Made by a program: the position numbers and the translations under genes. A DNA stretch of 64,000 bases from Halomonas sp. A11-A (GTDB lineage Bacteria > Pseudomonadota > Gammaproteobacteria > Pseudomonadales > Halomonadaceae): assembly GCF_003182195.1 (NCBI RefSeq), contig NZ_QGTM01000002.1:124001-188000 (forward strand). Direction: 5' to 3'. Numbering within the stretch: the stretch's first letter is position 1; each line of letters opens with the position of its first letter. The notes below the pieces were generated by a model that was not told the DNA's origin, did no database searches, and saw only the letters and a list, made by a program, of their open reading frames with translations. Shown here piece by piece: positions 21,215 through 30,469 of the stretch.

Positions 21215-21931
21215 TTGTCACATTATGCCGCTCAGGATTACGAGCCCATTACCTCGGCCCTCTGTCGCGAGCGCCTGCTCGAGGGGGAGCGTGGCCGCTG
21301 GCAGTTGCCCGAGGGCCCTCTGGAAGTGCGCGGCGAGGCCCGTGTCGGACGCCTGCTGATGGCCCATGGCGCGGGCGCCGGCCAGGATTCCACGTTTCTG
21401 GAACGCCTCCGCGATGCCCTGGCCGAGCGCGGGGTCCAGACCCTGGCCATCGAGTTCGCCTACCTGCAGCAGATGCGCCGTGAGGCGCGCCGTCGACCAC
21501 CCCCGCGGGTCGAGCGCCTGGTGGAAGAGCTGGCCCGCTGGTGCGACATTCTGACACACCATGCGCTTCCCCCGCTGTGGCTCGGCGGCAAGTCCATGGG
21601 CGGCCGCGTGGCGAGCCTGCTGGCGGCCCGCGATGGTGCCCCGGGGTTGATCCTGTGCGGCTACCCCTTCCATCCGCCGCGCAAGCCCGAGTCGCTGCGT
21701 CTCGCCCACTGGCCGCTGATTGCCTCTCCCACCCTGGTAGTGCAGGGCAGCCGCGACCCCTTCGGCAACCGCGACGAGATCGCCGGCTACGACCTGGGTG
21801 GTGCCCGGGTCCACTTGCTCGAGGATGGCGACCACGACTGGCAGCCGCGGCGCGCCAGCGGGCGTACCCAGGTATCGCTGATCGACGAGGCCGCCGAGGC
21901 GATCGCCGGGTTCATGGCCGAGCACGCCTGA
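21215..21931 (+). CDS. Alpha/beta hydrolase (KANL3/Tex30-like fold)
   Basis: A 238-aa cytosolic hydrolase. It has 'LLMAHGAGAGQDSTFLERL' (oxyanion region, about 49-67), nucleophile elbow 'GGKSMGGRVASLLAARD' with the predicted Ser at the centre of GKSMG, 'VVQGSRDPFG' (acid) and 'DGDHDW' with the catalytic His. Substrate unknown. The start is TTG at 21215, supported by GGGGAGA 5 bp upstream; no in-frame ATG is nearby. It is divergent from ccoN and alone on its strand until the tRNA cluster. Confidence 0.85.
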   Translation: MSHYAAQDYEPITSALCRERLLEGERGRWQLPEGPLEVRGEARVGRLLMAHGAGAGQDSTFLERLRDALAERGVQTLAIEFAYLQQMRREARRRPPPRVERLVEELARWCDILTHHALPPLWLGGKSMGGRVASLLAARDGAPGLILCGYPFHPPRKPESLRLAHWPLIASPTLVVQGSRDPFGNRDEIAGYDLGGARVHLLEDGDHDWQPRRASGRTQVSLIDEAAEAIAGFMAEHA

Positions 21932-22004
21932 CCTTGGGCTTGTCGAGGGGCAAGTCGATGAAATGCCGGCAAATGGTGGTTGCCGAGGGGGTGGGCAAAA
22001 AGCG

Positions 22005-22032
22005 TTGACATTGGCCGGCACCCCTGTAGAAT
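22005..22032 (+). promoter_or_regulatory. Promoter of the Val-Asp tRNA cluster
   Basis: A consensus -35 TTGACA (22005-22010) and a -10 TAGAAT (22027-22032) are spaced by 16 bp. The GC-rich discriminator after the -10 (CAGCGCC) is typical of stringently controlled stable-RNA promoters. The first tRNA begins 18 bp downstream. Confidence 0.85.
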
Positions 22033-22050
22033 TCAGCGCCACGTGACCAG

Positions 22051-22126
22051 GGGTGGTTAGCTCAGCTGGGAGAGCACCAGCCTTACAAGCTGGGGGTCAC
22101 AGGTTCGAACCCTGTACCACCCACCA
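22051..22126 (+). tRNA. tRNA-Val (anticodon TAC)
   Basis: Acceptor stem GGGTGGT/ACCACCC, anticodon stem CCAGC/GCTGG with loop CTTACAA (anticodon TAC at 22084-22086), T-arm with GGTTCGAACC, discriminator A and encoded CCA. First gene of a five-tRNA cluster. Confidence 0.97.
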
Positions 22127-22167
22127 TTGCCCTCGGGCGGTCGTGGATCACGCAGAAAGCACGCAGC

Positions 22168-22244
22168 GGACCGGTAGTTCAGTTGGTTAGAATGCCGGCC
22201 TGTCACGCCGGAGGTCGCGGGTTCGAGTCCCGTCCGGTCCGCCA
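22168..22244 (+). tRNA. tRNA-Asp (anticodon GTC), copy 1
   Basis: 77 nt including CCA. Acceptor GGACCGG/CCGGTCC, anticodon loop CTGTCAC (GTC), T-arm GGGTTCGAGTCCC, discriminator G. Identical in sequence to the two further copies in the cluster. Confidence 0.97.
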
Positions 22245-22271
22245 ACGTGTTTTCGCCAGGTGTCATCTTGC

Positions 22272-22348
22272 GGACCGGTAGTTCAGTTGGTTAGAATGCC
22301 GGCCTGTCACGCCGGAGGTCGCGGGTTCGAGTCCCGTCCGGTCCGCCA
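22272..22348 (+). tRNA. tRNA-Asp (anticodon GTC), copy 2
   Basis: Identical to copy 1 over 77 nt with encoded CCA; 27 bp after it. The preceding spacer is unrelated to the others, so only the gene body is duplicated. Confidence 0.97.
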
Positions 22349-22400
22349 CGATGATGGCCTGACAGCAGTAGAAAGTTGCAGCACGCTTTGCAGTTCACGT

Positions 22401-22477
22401 GGGTGATTAGCTCAGTTGGTTAGAGCACCAGCCTCACATGCTGGGGGTCACTGGTTCGAATCCGGTATCACCCACCA
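22401..22477 (+). tRNA. tRNA-Val (anticodon CAC)
   Basis: 77 nt with acceptor GGGTGAT/ATCACCC, anticodon loop CTCACAT (CAC) on stem CCAGC/GCTGG, T-arm GGTTCGAATCC and CCA. It is an unusual extra valine isoacceptor reading GUG, paired in one cluster with the TAC species. Confidence 0.95.
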
Positions 22478-22480
22478 CGC

Positions 22481-22557
22481 GGACCGGTAGTTCAGTTGGT
22501 TAGAATGCCGGCCTGTCACGCCGGAGGTCGCGGGTTCGAGTCCCGTCCGGTCCGCCA
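22481..22557 (+). tRNA. tRNA-Asp (anticodon GTC), copy 3
   Basis: Third identical 77-nt copy, only 3 bp after tRNA-Val(CAC). Followed by a small GTGCATG/CATGCAC hairpin (22580-22595) and then the cluster terminator. Confidence 0.97.
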
Positions 22558-22604
22558 ACTGCTGCAAGTGTTTCTGCCCGTGCATGTTCATGCACACGAC
22601 TTCT

Positions 22605-22636
22605 CGAAGCCCCGAGCCCAGCCGCTCGGGGCTTCG
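22605..22636 (+). terminator. Terminator of the tRNA cluster
   Basis: CGAAGCCCCGAG (22605-22616) pairs with CTCGGGGCTTCG (22625-22636), a 12-bp stem with an 8-nt loop, followed by TCGTTTCTG. Confidence 0.8.
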
Positions 22637-22780
22637 TCGTTTCTGCCTCCTCCCTCGTTTCTGCCCCCGTCGCTCGTTCCTGCCCCCTTGTTCCTCTGCC
22701 GTTTCCTGCATCGGGCTTTGCGCCTTCGCGCCCGCTGTCATACAGTTGTTTGAATTTGGATCAAGAACAAGGAGCATGCC

Positions 22781-24793
22781 GTGACTGCCTACCCTCATCT
22801 CTTCCGTCCCCTGACGCTGGGCCACCTGACGCTGCCCAATCGGGTGCTGATGGGCTCCATGCATACCAACCTGGAGGAGGCACCCGGCGGCTTCGAGCGC
22901 CTGGCCGCCTTCTATGCCGAGCGGGCCCGGGAGGGGGTGGCGCTGATCGTCACCGGCGGCATCGCCCCCAACCCCGAGGGTGCCGTCTTCCAGGGCGCCG
23001 CCACCCTGGAGCGGGAGGCGCAGCTGCCCGATCATCGCCGCCTGGTGGAGGCGGTTCACGCCGAGGGCGGGCGTCTCTGCCTGCAGATCCTGCATGCCGG
23101 GCGCTACGCCTATTCGCCGGAGCTGGTGGCCCCCTCGGCGATCCAGGCGCCCATCAACCCCTTCACGCCTCGGGAGCTCTCCGCCGACGAGGTGGAGCAG
23201 CAGATCGCCGACTATGTGCGCTGTGCCAGCCTGGCGCAGCAGGCCGGCTACGACGGCGTGGAGGTGATGGGCTCCGAGGGCTACCTGATCAACCAGTTCG
23301 TCTGCCGGCGCACCAACCGGCGCGATGATGCCTGGGGCGGGGCCTTCGAGAATCGCATCCGCTTCCCGGTGGAGATCGTGCGGCGCATGCGCGCGGCGGT
23401 GGGCGACGATTTCCTGATCATCTTCCGCCTCTCCATGATCGACCTGGTGGAGGAGGGCAGCACCCATGAGGAGGTGGTGGCCCTGGGGCGCGCCATCGAG
23501 GCCGCCGGCGCCAGCCTGATCAATACCGGTATCGGCTGGCACGAGGCGCGGGTGCCGACCATCGTCACCAGCGTGCCGCGGGCGGCCTTCACCGAGGTGA
23601 CCCGCCGGCTGAAGGCCGAGCTCTCGGTGCCGCTGATCACCACTAACCGCATCAACATGCCGGAGGTGGCCGAGCGGGTGCTGGCCGAGGGTCATGCGGA
23701 CATGGTCTCCATGGCGCGCCCATTCCTGGCCGACCCGGCCTGGGTCACCAAGGCCGCCGAGGGCCGGGCCGAGGAGATCAACACCTGCATCGCCTGCAAC
23801 CAGGCCTGCCTGGACCATACCTTCGAGGGCAAGGCGACCTCCTGCCTGGTCAATCCGCGCGCCGGCCACGAGACCGAGCTCGTGATCGAGCCCTCCCGCG
23901 CGCCGCGGCGCATCGCCGTGGTGGGGGGCGGTCCGGCGGGGCTGGCGGCCGCAGTGACCGCCGCTCAGCGTGGCCATGCGGTGACCCTGTTCGAGCGCGG
24001 TTCCGAGCTGGGCGGGCAGTTCAACTACGCGCGCCGTATCCCCGGCAAGGAGGAGTTCGACGAGACCCTGCGCTACTTCCGGGTGATGCTCGACAGGCAC
24101 CGGGTGCAGGTGCGCCTCAGCTGCGAGGCGGACCTCCAGGCGCTGCGCGACTTCGATGCGGTGGTGCTGGCCAGCGGGGTGCGCCCGCGCGCCCTGGCGC
24201 TTCCCGGCAGTGACCACCCCAAGGTGATGGGTTATCCCACGGCGATCCTGCACCCGGAGCGGGTCGGGCGGCGGGTGGCGATCATCGGCGCCGGCGGGAT
24301 CGGCTTCGATGTGGCGGAGCTGCTCACCCAGGGCGCGTCCTCGTCGCTGGACCGCGAGGCCTGGTGCGACGAGTGGGGCGTGGATCTCTCGGTCGCCATG
24401 CCGGGCGGGCTCAAGGCGCCGCGCCGCCCCGAGGTGCCACGCCAGGTCTTCCTGCTGCAGCGCAAAGCCTCCAAGCCCGGCCGCGGCCTAGGCAAGACCA
24501 CCGGCTGGGTGCATCGCGCCTCGCTCAAGCATCGCGGCGTCGAGACGCTGGCCGGCTGCGAGTACCTGGGTATCGACGATGACGGCCTGCATGTCCGTCA
24601 GGCGGGCGAGGTCCGCCTGCTGGCGGTGGACAGCGTGGTGGTCTGTGCCGGTCAGGAGTCGGTGCGCGAGCTGCTCGACCCGCTGCAGGCGTCGGGCATC
24701 GAGGTGCACCTGATCGGCGGCGCCGAGGAGGCCGCCGAGCTGGATGCCAAGCGTGCCATCGATCAGGGCACCCGGGTGTCGGCTGCCCTCTAG
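22781..24793 (+). CDS. fadH: 2,4-dienoyl-CoA reductase (NADPH)
   Basis: FadH reduces 2,4-dienoyl-CoA intermediates in beta-oxidation of unsaturated fatty acids. The 670-aa protein has an old-yellow-enzyme FMN barrel (1-~350), a [4Fe-4S] motif 'CIACNQACLDHTFEGKATSC', and FAD/NAD(P) Rossmann domains ('IAVVGGGPAGLAAAVTAAQ' and 'VAIIGAGGIGFDVAELL'). The start is GTG at 22781, with AAGGAG 6 bp upstream. It is monocistronic, with a strong terminator behind it. Confidence 0.95.
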   Translation: MTAYPHLFRPLTLGHLTLPNRVLMGSMHTNLEEAPGGFERLAAFYAERAREGVALIVTGGIAPNPEGAVFQGAATLEREAQLPDHRRLVEAVHAEGGRLCLQILHAGRYAYSPELVAPSAIQAPINPFTPRELSADEVEQQIADYVRCASLAQQAGYDGVEVMGSEGYLINQFVCRRTNRRDDAWGGAFENRIRFPVEIVRRMRAAVGDDFLIIFRLSMIDLVEEGSTHEEVVALGRAIEAAGASLINTGIGWHEARVPTIVTSVPRAAFTEVTRRLKAELSVPLITTNRINMPEVAERVLAEGHADMVSMARPFLADPAWVTKAAEGRAEEINTCIACNQACLDHTFEGKATSCLVNPRAGHETELVIEPSRAPRRIAVVGGGPAGLAAAVTAAQRGHAVTLFERGSELGGQFNYARRIPGKEEFDETLRYFRVMLDRHRVQVRLSCEADLQALRDFDAVVLASGVRPRALALPGSDHPKVMGYPTAILHPERVGRRVAIIGAGGIGFDVAELLTQGASSSLDREAWCDEWGVDLSVAMPGGLKAPRRPEVPRQVFLLQRKASKPGRGLGKTTGWVHRASLKHRGVETLAGCEYLGIDDDGLHVRQAGEVRLLAVDSVVVCAGQESVRELLDPLQASGIEVHLIGGAEEAAELDAKRAIDQGTRVSAAL

Positions 24794-24828
24794 TCCCTCT
24801 AGCCCCGGGCGCTTCGCGCCTCCCTCCA

Positions 24829-24856
24829 GGGCCCGCCGAGCCGTCTCGGCGGGCCC
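24829..24856 (+). terminator. Terminator of fadH
   Basis: GGGCCCGCCGAG and CTCGGCGGGCCC form a 12-bp stem around a CCGT loop, followed by TCGCCGTCTTGC. Confidence 0.75.
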
Positions 24857-24867
24857 TCGCCGTCTTG

Positions 24868-24981
24868 CGTTGGCAAAACTGCCTCCCTGCCAACGAACCC
24901 TTGGTCGTCCACAGGCTCTTAGGGGATAAGGTCCAGCGTTGATTCGATGTCCGCTAATGCTGTGCCGGACTGTCCTACGCT
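24868..24981 (+). promoter_or_regulatory. Inverted repeat and sigma-S-like -10 upstream of prkA
   Basis: CGTTGGCA (24868-24875) and TGCCAACG (24888-24895) form an 8-bp inverted repeat with a 12-bp spacer, which may be an operator. Further downstream CTACGCT (24975-24981) resembles the sigma-38 -10 element, 70 bp before the prkA ATG. In E. coli the homologous yeaGH operon is under RpoS; use here is inferred. Confidence 0.4.
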
Positions 24982-25050
24982 GTGATTGCCACGACCCGGG
25001 GCGCCCCTGACGAACCAGGCGCCGAATCATCGGGCTTTAAGGAGGCATCG

Positions 25051-26973
25051 ATGAGCATCTTCGACCATGTGCAGAACCGTTACGAGCGCGTCCAGCAGGA
25101 GGAGCTGACCCTGCAGGAGTACCTGGAACTCTGTCGACGGGAGCCATCGGCCTACGCATCTGCCGCCGAGCGGATGCTCGAGGCCATCGGCGAGCCCGAG
25201 GTGATCGATACCGCCAGGGATCCACGGCTGTCGCGGATCTTCTCCAACAAGGTCATCCGCCGCTACCCGTCGTTCTCGGAGTTCTACGGCATGGAGGAGG
25301 CGATCGAGCAGATCGTGTCGTTCTTCCGCCACGCCGCCCAGGGCCTCGAGGAGCGCAAGCAGATCCTCTACCTGCTGGGCCCCGTGGGGGGCGGCAAGTC
25401 GTCGCTGGCCGAGCGCCTCAAGCTGCTGATGGAGAAGGTGCCCTTCTACGCCATCAAGGGCTCGCCGGTCTATGAATCGCCGCTGGGCCTGTTCTCCCCC
25501 GAGGAGGATGGCGAGCTGCTCGAGAAGGAGTTCGGCATTCCGCGGCGCTACCTGAAGAGCGTGATGTCGCCCTGGGCCGCCAAGCGCCTCAAGGAGTACG
25601 GCGGCGACATCTCCCAGTTCCGGGTGGTGCGCCTCTACCCCTCGCGCCTCAACCAGATCGCCATCTCCAAGACCGAGCCCGGCGACGAGAACAACCAGGA
25701 CATCTCCTCGCTGGTGGGCAAGGTGGATATCCGTCAGCTGGAGATGTACTCCCAGGACGACCCCGACGCCTACAGCTTCTCAGGGGGGCTGTGTCGCGCC
25801 AACCAGGGCCTGATGGAGTTCGTCGAGATGTTCAAGGCGCCGATCAAGGTGCTGCATCCGCTGCTGACCGCCACCCAGGAGGGCAACTACAACCCTACCG
25901 AGGGCATGGGGGCGATCCCCTTCGAGGGCATCGTGCTGGCGCACTCCAACGAGAGCGAATGGCAGGCGTTCCGCAACAACCGCAACAACGAGGCCTTCCT
26001 CGACCGCGTCTATATCGTCAAGGTGCCCTACTGCCTGCGCGCCTCCGAGGAGGTCAAGATCTACCAGAAGCTGCTCGAGCACTCCTCGCTCAGCCAGGCG
26101 CCCTGCGCCCCGGATACCCTGCGCATGCTGGCCCAGTTCACGGTGCTCTCGCGGCTCAAGGAGCCGGAGAACTCCAGCGTCTACTCGAAGATGCGCGTCT
26201 ATGATGGCGAGAACCTCAAGGACACCGACCCCAAGGCCAAGTCGATCCAGGAGTATCGCGATACCGCCGGGGTCGACGAGGGCATGGACGGGCTCTCCAC
26301 CCGCTTCGCCTTCAAGATCCTCTCCAAGGTGTTCAACTTCGACAGCCACGAGGTGGCGGCCAACCCGGTGCACCTGCTCTACGTGCTGGAGAAGCGCCTG
26401 GAGCAGGAGCAGCTGCCCCGCGAGACCTTCGAGCGCTACCTGCGCTACATCAAGGAGTACCTGGCGCCGCGCTACGTCGACTTCATCGGCAAGGAGATCC
26501 AGACGGCCTACCTGGAGTCCTACTCCGAGTACGGTCAGAACATCTTCGACCGCTACGTCACCTACGCCGACTTCTGGATCCAGGACCAGGAGTACCGCGA
26601 CCCGGAGACCGGCGAGCTGTTCAATCGCCAGTCCCTCAACGAGGAGCTGGAGAAGATCGAGAAGCCGGCCGGCATCTCCAATCCCAAGGACTTCCGCCAC
26701 GAGGTGGTCAACTTCGTGCTGCGGGCCCGGGCCCAGAACAACGGCATGAACCCGAGCTGGCAGTCCTACGAGAAGCTGCGCGGGGTGATCGAGCAGAAGA
26801 TGTTCGCCAACACCGAGGAGCTGCTGCCGGTGATCTCCTTCAACGCCAAGGCCTCTCAGGCGGACCAGAAGAAGCACGAGGACTTCGTGGCCAGGATGGT
26901 GGATCGGGGCTACACCGAGAAGCAGGTGCGCCTGCTCTCCGAGTGGTACCTGCGGGTGCGCAAGTCGCAGTAG
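25051..26973 (+). CDS. prkA: PrkA family serine protein kinase (YeaG)
   Basis: PrkA/YeaG is an AAA-type protein kinase-like protein active in stress and stationary phase. The 640-aa product has the PrkA AAA domain with Walker A 'GPVGGGKSS' (110-118) and the long C-terminal PrkA domain ending '[12 protein letters not shown]'. ATG 25051 follows TAAGGAGG; a longer in-frame start at 24982 lacks such a site. It heads a three-gene operon with yeaH (16 bp gap) and spoVR, a conserved set in proteobacteria. Confidence 0.94.
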   Translation: MSIFDHVQNRYERVQQEELTLQEYLELCRREPSAYASAAERMLEAIGEPEVIDTARDPRLSRIFSNKVIRRYPSFSEFYGMEEAIEQIVSFFRHAAQGLEERKQILYLLGPVGGGKSSLAERLKLLMEKVPFYAIKGSPVYESPLGLFSPEEDGELLEKEFGIPRRYLKSVMSPWAAKRLKEYGGDISQFRVVRLYPSRLNQIAISKTEPGDENNQDISSLVGKVDIRQLEMYSQDDPDAYSFSGGLCRANQGLMEFVEMFKAPIKVLHPLLTATQEGNYNPTEGMGAIPFEGIVLAHSNESEWQAFRNNRNNEAFLDRVYIVKVPYCLRASEEVKIYQKLLEHSSLSQAPCAPDTLRMLAQFTVLSRLKEPENSSVYSKMRVYDGENLKDTDPKAKSIQEYRDTAGVDEGMDGLSTRFAFKILSKVFNFDSHEVAANPVHLLYVLEKRLEQEQLPRETFERYLRYIKEYLAPRYVDFIGKEIQTAYLESYSEYGQNIFDRYVTYADFWIQDQEYRDPETGELFNRQSLNEELEKIEKPAGISNPKDFRHEVVNFVLRARAQNNGMNPSWQSYEKLRGVIEQKMFANTEELLPVISFNAKASQADQKKHEDFVARMVDRGYTEKQVRLLSEWYLRVRKSQ

Positions 26974-26989
26974 GCCGAGGAGGTCTTCC

Positions 26990-28273
26990 ATGACCTATTT
27001 CATCGATCGACGGGCCAATGCCAAGCACAAGAGCGCGGTCAACCGGCAGCGCTTCCTCGACCGCTATCGCACCCATATCAAGCGCTCCGTGGAGGAGGCG
27101 GTGAACCGCCGCTCCATCACCGATATGGAGCGCGGCGAGAAGGTGTCGATCCCGAGCCGGGATATCTCCGAGCCGGTGTTCCAGCATGGCCCGGGGGGCA
27201 GGCGCAGTATCGTGGCGCCCGGCAACCGCGAATTCGTCGAGGGCGACCGCCTGCGTCGCCCCGGCGGCGGGGGCGGTGGCGGGGCCGGGGAGGGCAGCGC
27301 CTCCGACCAGGGCGAGGGCATGGACGAGTTCGCCTTCACCCTCTCCCGCGAGGAGTTCCTCGACTTCGTCTTCGACGGCCTCGAGCTGCCCCACCTGGAG
27401 CGCAAGGCGCTGGTGGACCTCGACGAGGTGAGGCCGGTGCGGGCGGGGGTGTCGAAGGAGGGGGTGCCGGCACGGATCAATATCGTGCGCTCCATGCGCG
27501 AGGCTCAGGCGCGACGCATTGCCATGCGGGCGCCCATCCGCCGCGCCCTGCGCGAGGCGCGCGAGGCCCTGGAGGTCGAGGAGAGCAAGGACCCGGTGCT
27601 GCGCAACCCGGCGCGCATTGCCGAGCTCAAGGTGGAGATCGAGCGCCTGGAGAAGCGCCTCGAGGCGGTGCCCTTCATCGATACCTTCGACCTGCGCTAC
27701 AACAACCTGGTCAACCAGCCGATGCCCTCCAGCAAGGCGGTGATGTTCTGCATCATGGACGTCTCGGGCTCCATGACCCAGGCCCACAAGGACATCGCCA
27801 AGCGCTTCTTCCTGCTGCTCTACCTGTTCCTGGAGCGCAGCTACGAGAAGGTCGAGCTGGTTTTCGTGCGTCATCACACGGCCGCCAAGGAGGTGGACGA
27901 GGAGGAGTTCTTCTACTCCCGGGAAACCGGCGGCACCATCGTCTCCAGCGCCCTGACCCTGGTCGACGAGATCATCGCCAAGCGCTATCCCCCCGGCCAG
28001 TGGAACCTCTACGTGGCCCAGGCCTCGGACGGTGACAACTGGGACGACGACTCCGTCGCCTGCCGCGACCTGCTGCTGAAGCGCCTGATGCCGCGTCTGC
28101 AGTACTACACCTACGTGGAGATCACCCCCCATGCCCACCAGGCGCTATGGGAGGAGTACGAGACGGTGGCCGCCGAGTTTCCGTCGCGCTTCGCCATGCG
28201 CCAGATCGTCGAGGCCGGGGACATCTATCCGGTGTTTCGCGAGCTGTTCAAGCGGCGCGCCGCTGGCGGCTGA
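26990..28273 (+). CDS. yeaH: YeaH/YhbH family protein (DUF444)
   Basis: A 427-aa cytosolic protein of the DUF444 family. N-terminal part is basic ('[17 protein letters not shown]'), followed by a Gly-rich stretch (near 95-110) and a von Willebrand-A-like domain with the MIDAS motif 'DVSGSM' in '[19 protein letters not shown]'. It acts together with PrkA, which E. coli work suggests as a partner or substrate. ATG 26990 has GAGGAGG upstream. Confidence 0.92.
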   Translation: MTYFIDRRANAKHKSAVNRQRFLDRYRTHIKRSVEEAVNRRSITDMERGEKVSIPSRDISEPVFQHGPGGRRSIVAPGNREFVEGDRLRRPGGGGGGGAGEGSASDQGEGMDEFAFTLSREEFLDFVFDGLELPHLERKALVDLDEVRPVRAGVSKEGVPARINIVRSMREAQARRIAMRAPIRRALREAREALEVEESKDPVLRNPARIAELKVEIERLEKRLEAVPFIDTFDLRYNNLVNQPMPSSKAVMFCIMDVSGSMTQAHKDIAKRFFLLLYLFLERSYEKVELVFVRHHTAAKEVDEEEFFYSRETGGTIVSSALTLVDEIIAKRYPPGQWNLYVAQASDGDNWDDDSVACRDLLLKRLMPRLQYYTYVEITPHAHQALWEEYETVAAEFPSRFAMRQIVEAGDIYPVFRELFKRRAAGG

Positions 28274-28300
28274 GCGCCGACGCGGCGCCGAGGAGGGACC

Positions 28301-29851
28301 ATGACACGACGCAAGCCCATTGCCACCGGCTCCGACTGGAACTTCGAGACCCTGACCGACTTCGAACGCGAGATCGCCCGGCTGGCCGATGAGTATCGTC
28401 TCGACACCTATCCCAACCAGATCGAGGTGATCACCACCGAGCAGATGATGGACGCCTATGCCAGCGTCGGCATGCCGGTGGGCTATCACCATTGGTCCTT
28501 CGGCAAGCAGTTCCTGGCGGTGGAGCAGGCCTATCGGCGTGGCCAGATGGGCCTGGCCTACGAGCTGGTGATCAACTCCGACCCCTGCATCGCCTACCTG
28601 ATGGAGGAGAACACCCTGATGATGCAGGTGCTGGTGATGGCCCACGCCTGCTACGGTCACAACTCCTTCTTCAAGGGCAACTACCTGTTTCGCACCTGGA
28701 CCGATGCCGGCTCGATCATCGACTACCTGATGTTCGCTCGACAGTACGTGGCCGAATGCGAGGAGCGCCACGGCGTGGCCGCGGTGGAGCAGCTGCTGGA
28801 TGCCTGTCACGCCCTGCAGAACTACGGCGTCGACCGCTACAAGCGCCCCTCGCCGATCTCCGCTGCCGAGGAGTCGCGCCGCCAGAAGGAGCGTGAGGCG
28901 TACCTGCAGTCCCAGGTCAACACCCTGTGGAGCACCATCCCCGGGCGGGCGCCCGCGGATGTGCTGGCCGGCGATCACGACGAGGAGGACCCGCTGGGGT
29001 TGCACGCGGGCGGGCGCTACCCCGCCGAGCCCCAGGAGAACCTGCTCTACTTCATCGAGAAGAATGCGCCGCTGCTGGCGCCCTGGCAGCGCGAGGTGGT
29101 GCGTATCGTGCGCAAGCTGGCCCAGTACTTCTACCCCCAGCGCCAGACCCAGGTGATGAACGAGGGCTGGGCGACCTTCTGGCACTACACCCTGATGAAC
29201 CGTCTCTATGAGGAGGGGCTGGTCGACGAGGGGCTGATGCTCGAGTTCCTGCAGTCCCATACGGCGGTGGTGCATCAGCCCGCCTTCGACAGCCCCTGGT
29301 ACAGCGGGATCAATCCCTATGCGCTGGGTTTCGCCATCTTCAGCGACCTCAGGCGCCTGTGCGAGGCCCCGACGGAGGAGGATCGCCAGTGGTTTCCGGA
29401 TATCGCCGGCAGCGACTGGCGGGAGACCCTGGAGTTCGCCATGAAGAACTTCAAGGATGAATCCTTCATCCAGCAGTTCCTGTCGCCCAAGGTGATCCGC
29501 GACCTCAAGCTGTTCATGGTGGTGGACGACGACCAGGAGGAGATGCTGGAGGTCAGCGCCATCCATGACGAGCGCGGCTACCGGCGGGTCCGGGAGGCGC
29601 TGGCCACCCAGTACGCCCTGTCGCTGCGCGAGCCCAATATCCAGGTCTACTCGGCGAATATCCGCGGCGATCGTTCGCTGACCCTGCGCCACGTCCAGGA
29701 CAGCCGTCGCCCCCTGGCGCGCAGCGTCTATCCGGTGATCCGCCACCTGCACCAGCTGTGGGGCTTTCCGGTCACGCTGGAGTCGATGGAGGGAGATGAG
29801 GTGGTGCGGCGCTATCAATGGCCGCTGCCTGACGAGGCGGCCAGGGCCTGA
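28301..29851 (+). CDS. SpoVR family protein (YcgB)
   Basis: A 516-aa cytosolic protein of the SpoVR family. Visible features: 'YPNQIEVITTEQMMDAYASV', 'YHHWSFGKQFL', 'AHACYGHNSFFKGNYLF' and 'MNEGWATFWHYTLMNRLYE', where the conserved His and Glu residues suggest a metal site. The biochemical role is unknown; it is the third member of the prkA-yeaH-spoVR stress operon, 27 bp after yeaH with GAGGAGG before ATG 28301. Confidence 0.92.
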   Translation: MTRRKPIATGSDWNFETLTDFEREIARLADEYRLDTYPNQIEVITTEQMMDAYASVGMPVGYHHWSFGKQFLAVEQAYRRGQMGLAYELVINSDPCIAYLMEENTLMMQVLVMAHACYGHNSFFKGNYLFRTWTDAGSIIDYLMFARQYVAECEERHGVAAVEQLLDACHALQNYGVDRYKRPSPISAAEESRRQKEREAYLQSQVNTLWSTIPGRAPADVLAGDHDEEDPLGLHAGGRYPAEPQENLLYFIEKNAPLLAPWQREVVRIVRKLAQYFYPQRQTQVMNEGWATFWHYTLMNRLYEEGLVDEGLMLEFLQSHTAVVHQPAFDSPWYSGINPYALGFAIFSDLRRLCEAPTEEDRQWFPDIAGSDWRETLEFAMKNFKDESFIQQFLSPKVIRDLKLFMVVDDDQEEMLEVSAIHDERGYRRVREALATQYALSLREPNIQVYSANIRGDRSLTLRHVQDSRRPLARSVYPVIRHLHQLWGFPVTLESMEGDEVVRRYQWPLPDEAARA

Positions 29852-29888
29852 GGTCGGCGCCATCCCTTGAGCGACAGGGTCTGAAACG

Positions 29889-29918
29889 ACGAAACCCGCG
29901 CCGAGGCGCGGGTTTCGT
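29889..29918. terminator. Bidirectional terminator between spoVR and the HiPIP gene
   Basis: A 14-bp perfect stem (ACGAAACCCGCGCC / GGCGCGGGTTTCGT) around GA lies between the convergent spoVR and HiPIP genes. T runs inside the arm occur on both strands. Confidence 0.8.
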
Positions 29919-29953
29919 GTGCAGGGGCGGCGCGGGGATGGCCGCCCGGGGGC

Positions 29954-30268
29954 TCAGGCCTGGGCGGTCCAGGACTGACACCACCCCTTGGGCTCGACGC
30001 TGTTCTGCGGGAACAGCTGGCAGCCTTCGCTGTCGGCCTGCCAGAACATGCAGTTGTCGCACACCTCGCCGTCCTCGTAGGCCGGGTGATCGGCGGCGTC
30101 CTCGGCGACTTCGACGTAGTTCAGGGCCTGGGCCTGGTCGCTTTCCGGATCGAGGCGCGGCAGGGTGTCGGCGAAGGCGGTCTTGGAGAGGATGCCGGCG
30201 CCCAGCGGCAGGGCGGCGAGGCCCAGCAGGCTGTTGCGCATGAAGTCACGACGGCTATGGTTGGCCAT
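29954..30268 (-). CDS. High-potential iron-sulfur protein (HiPIP), Tat-exported
   Basis: Small periplasmic electron carrier, 104 aa. It has a Tat signal 'SRRDFMRNSLLGLAALPLG' ending near 'AFA' (33). The mature part has four cluster Cys: C70, C73, C83, C97 (C-x2-C-x9-C-x13-C), a shorter central loop than in the classical purple-bacterial HiPIP, with the usual aromatic residues 'CMFW' and 'GWCQSW'. ATG at 30266-30268 has AAGGAGA. It is a stand-alone gene. It could feed electrons to the cbb3 oxidase encoded nearby, but that is inference. Confidence 0.93.
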   Translation of the reverse strand: MANHSRRDFMRNSLLGLAALPLGAGILSKTAFADTLPRLDPESDQAQALNYVEVAEDAADHPAYEDGEVCDNCMFWQADSEGCQLFPQNSVEPKGWCQSWTAQA

Positions 30269-30469
30269 GGGATCTCCTTTTCGTCACGGTTGCAGGAAAG
30301 CTTCCTGTTCTTCTTTCTCTTGCGCAGGGTGGTGAGCCACCTCTTGCTCCGACAGGGGCTGCCCCGGGGAGTTCGCTGCTCTATGGTAGTAGAGTGCCTG
30401 TAGCGATGCGAACCAGCCATTGGCCGTGCGGCAATCTGTCGCGTGGCAGACGGGAGTCCAGGAGGACCG

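Noticed and set aside
22168-22557. Repeated 77-bp units taken as a CRISPR or transposon repeat
   Set aside because: They are three identical tRNA-Asp genes with cloverleaf structure and encoded CCA; spacers are unrelated in length.
22448-24253. Minus-strand open frame covering two tRNA genes and fadH
   Set aside because: It runs through tRNA sequences and its translation is an antisense artefact of fadH.
27240-27310. Gly-rich repeat stretch in the yeaH gene as a tandem repeat locus
   Set aside because: It is a short flexible linker commonly found in DUF444 proteins and not a perfect DNA repeat.
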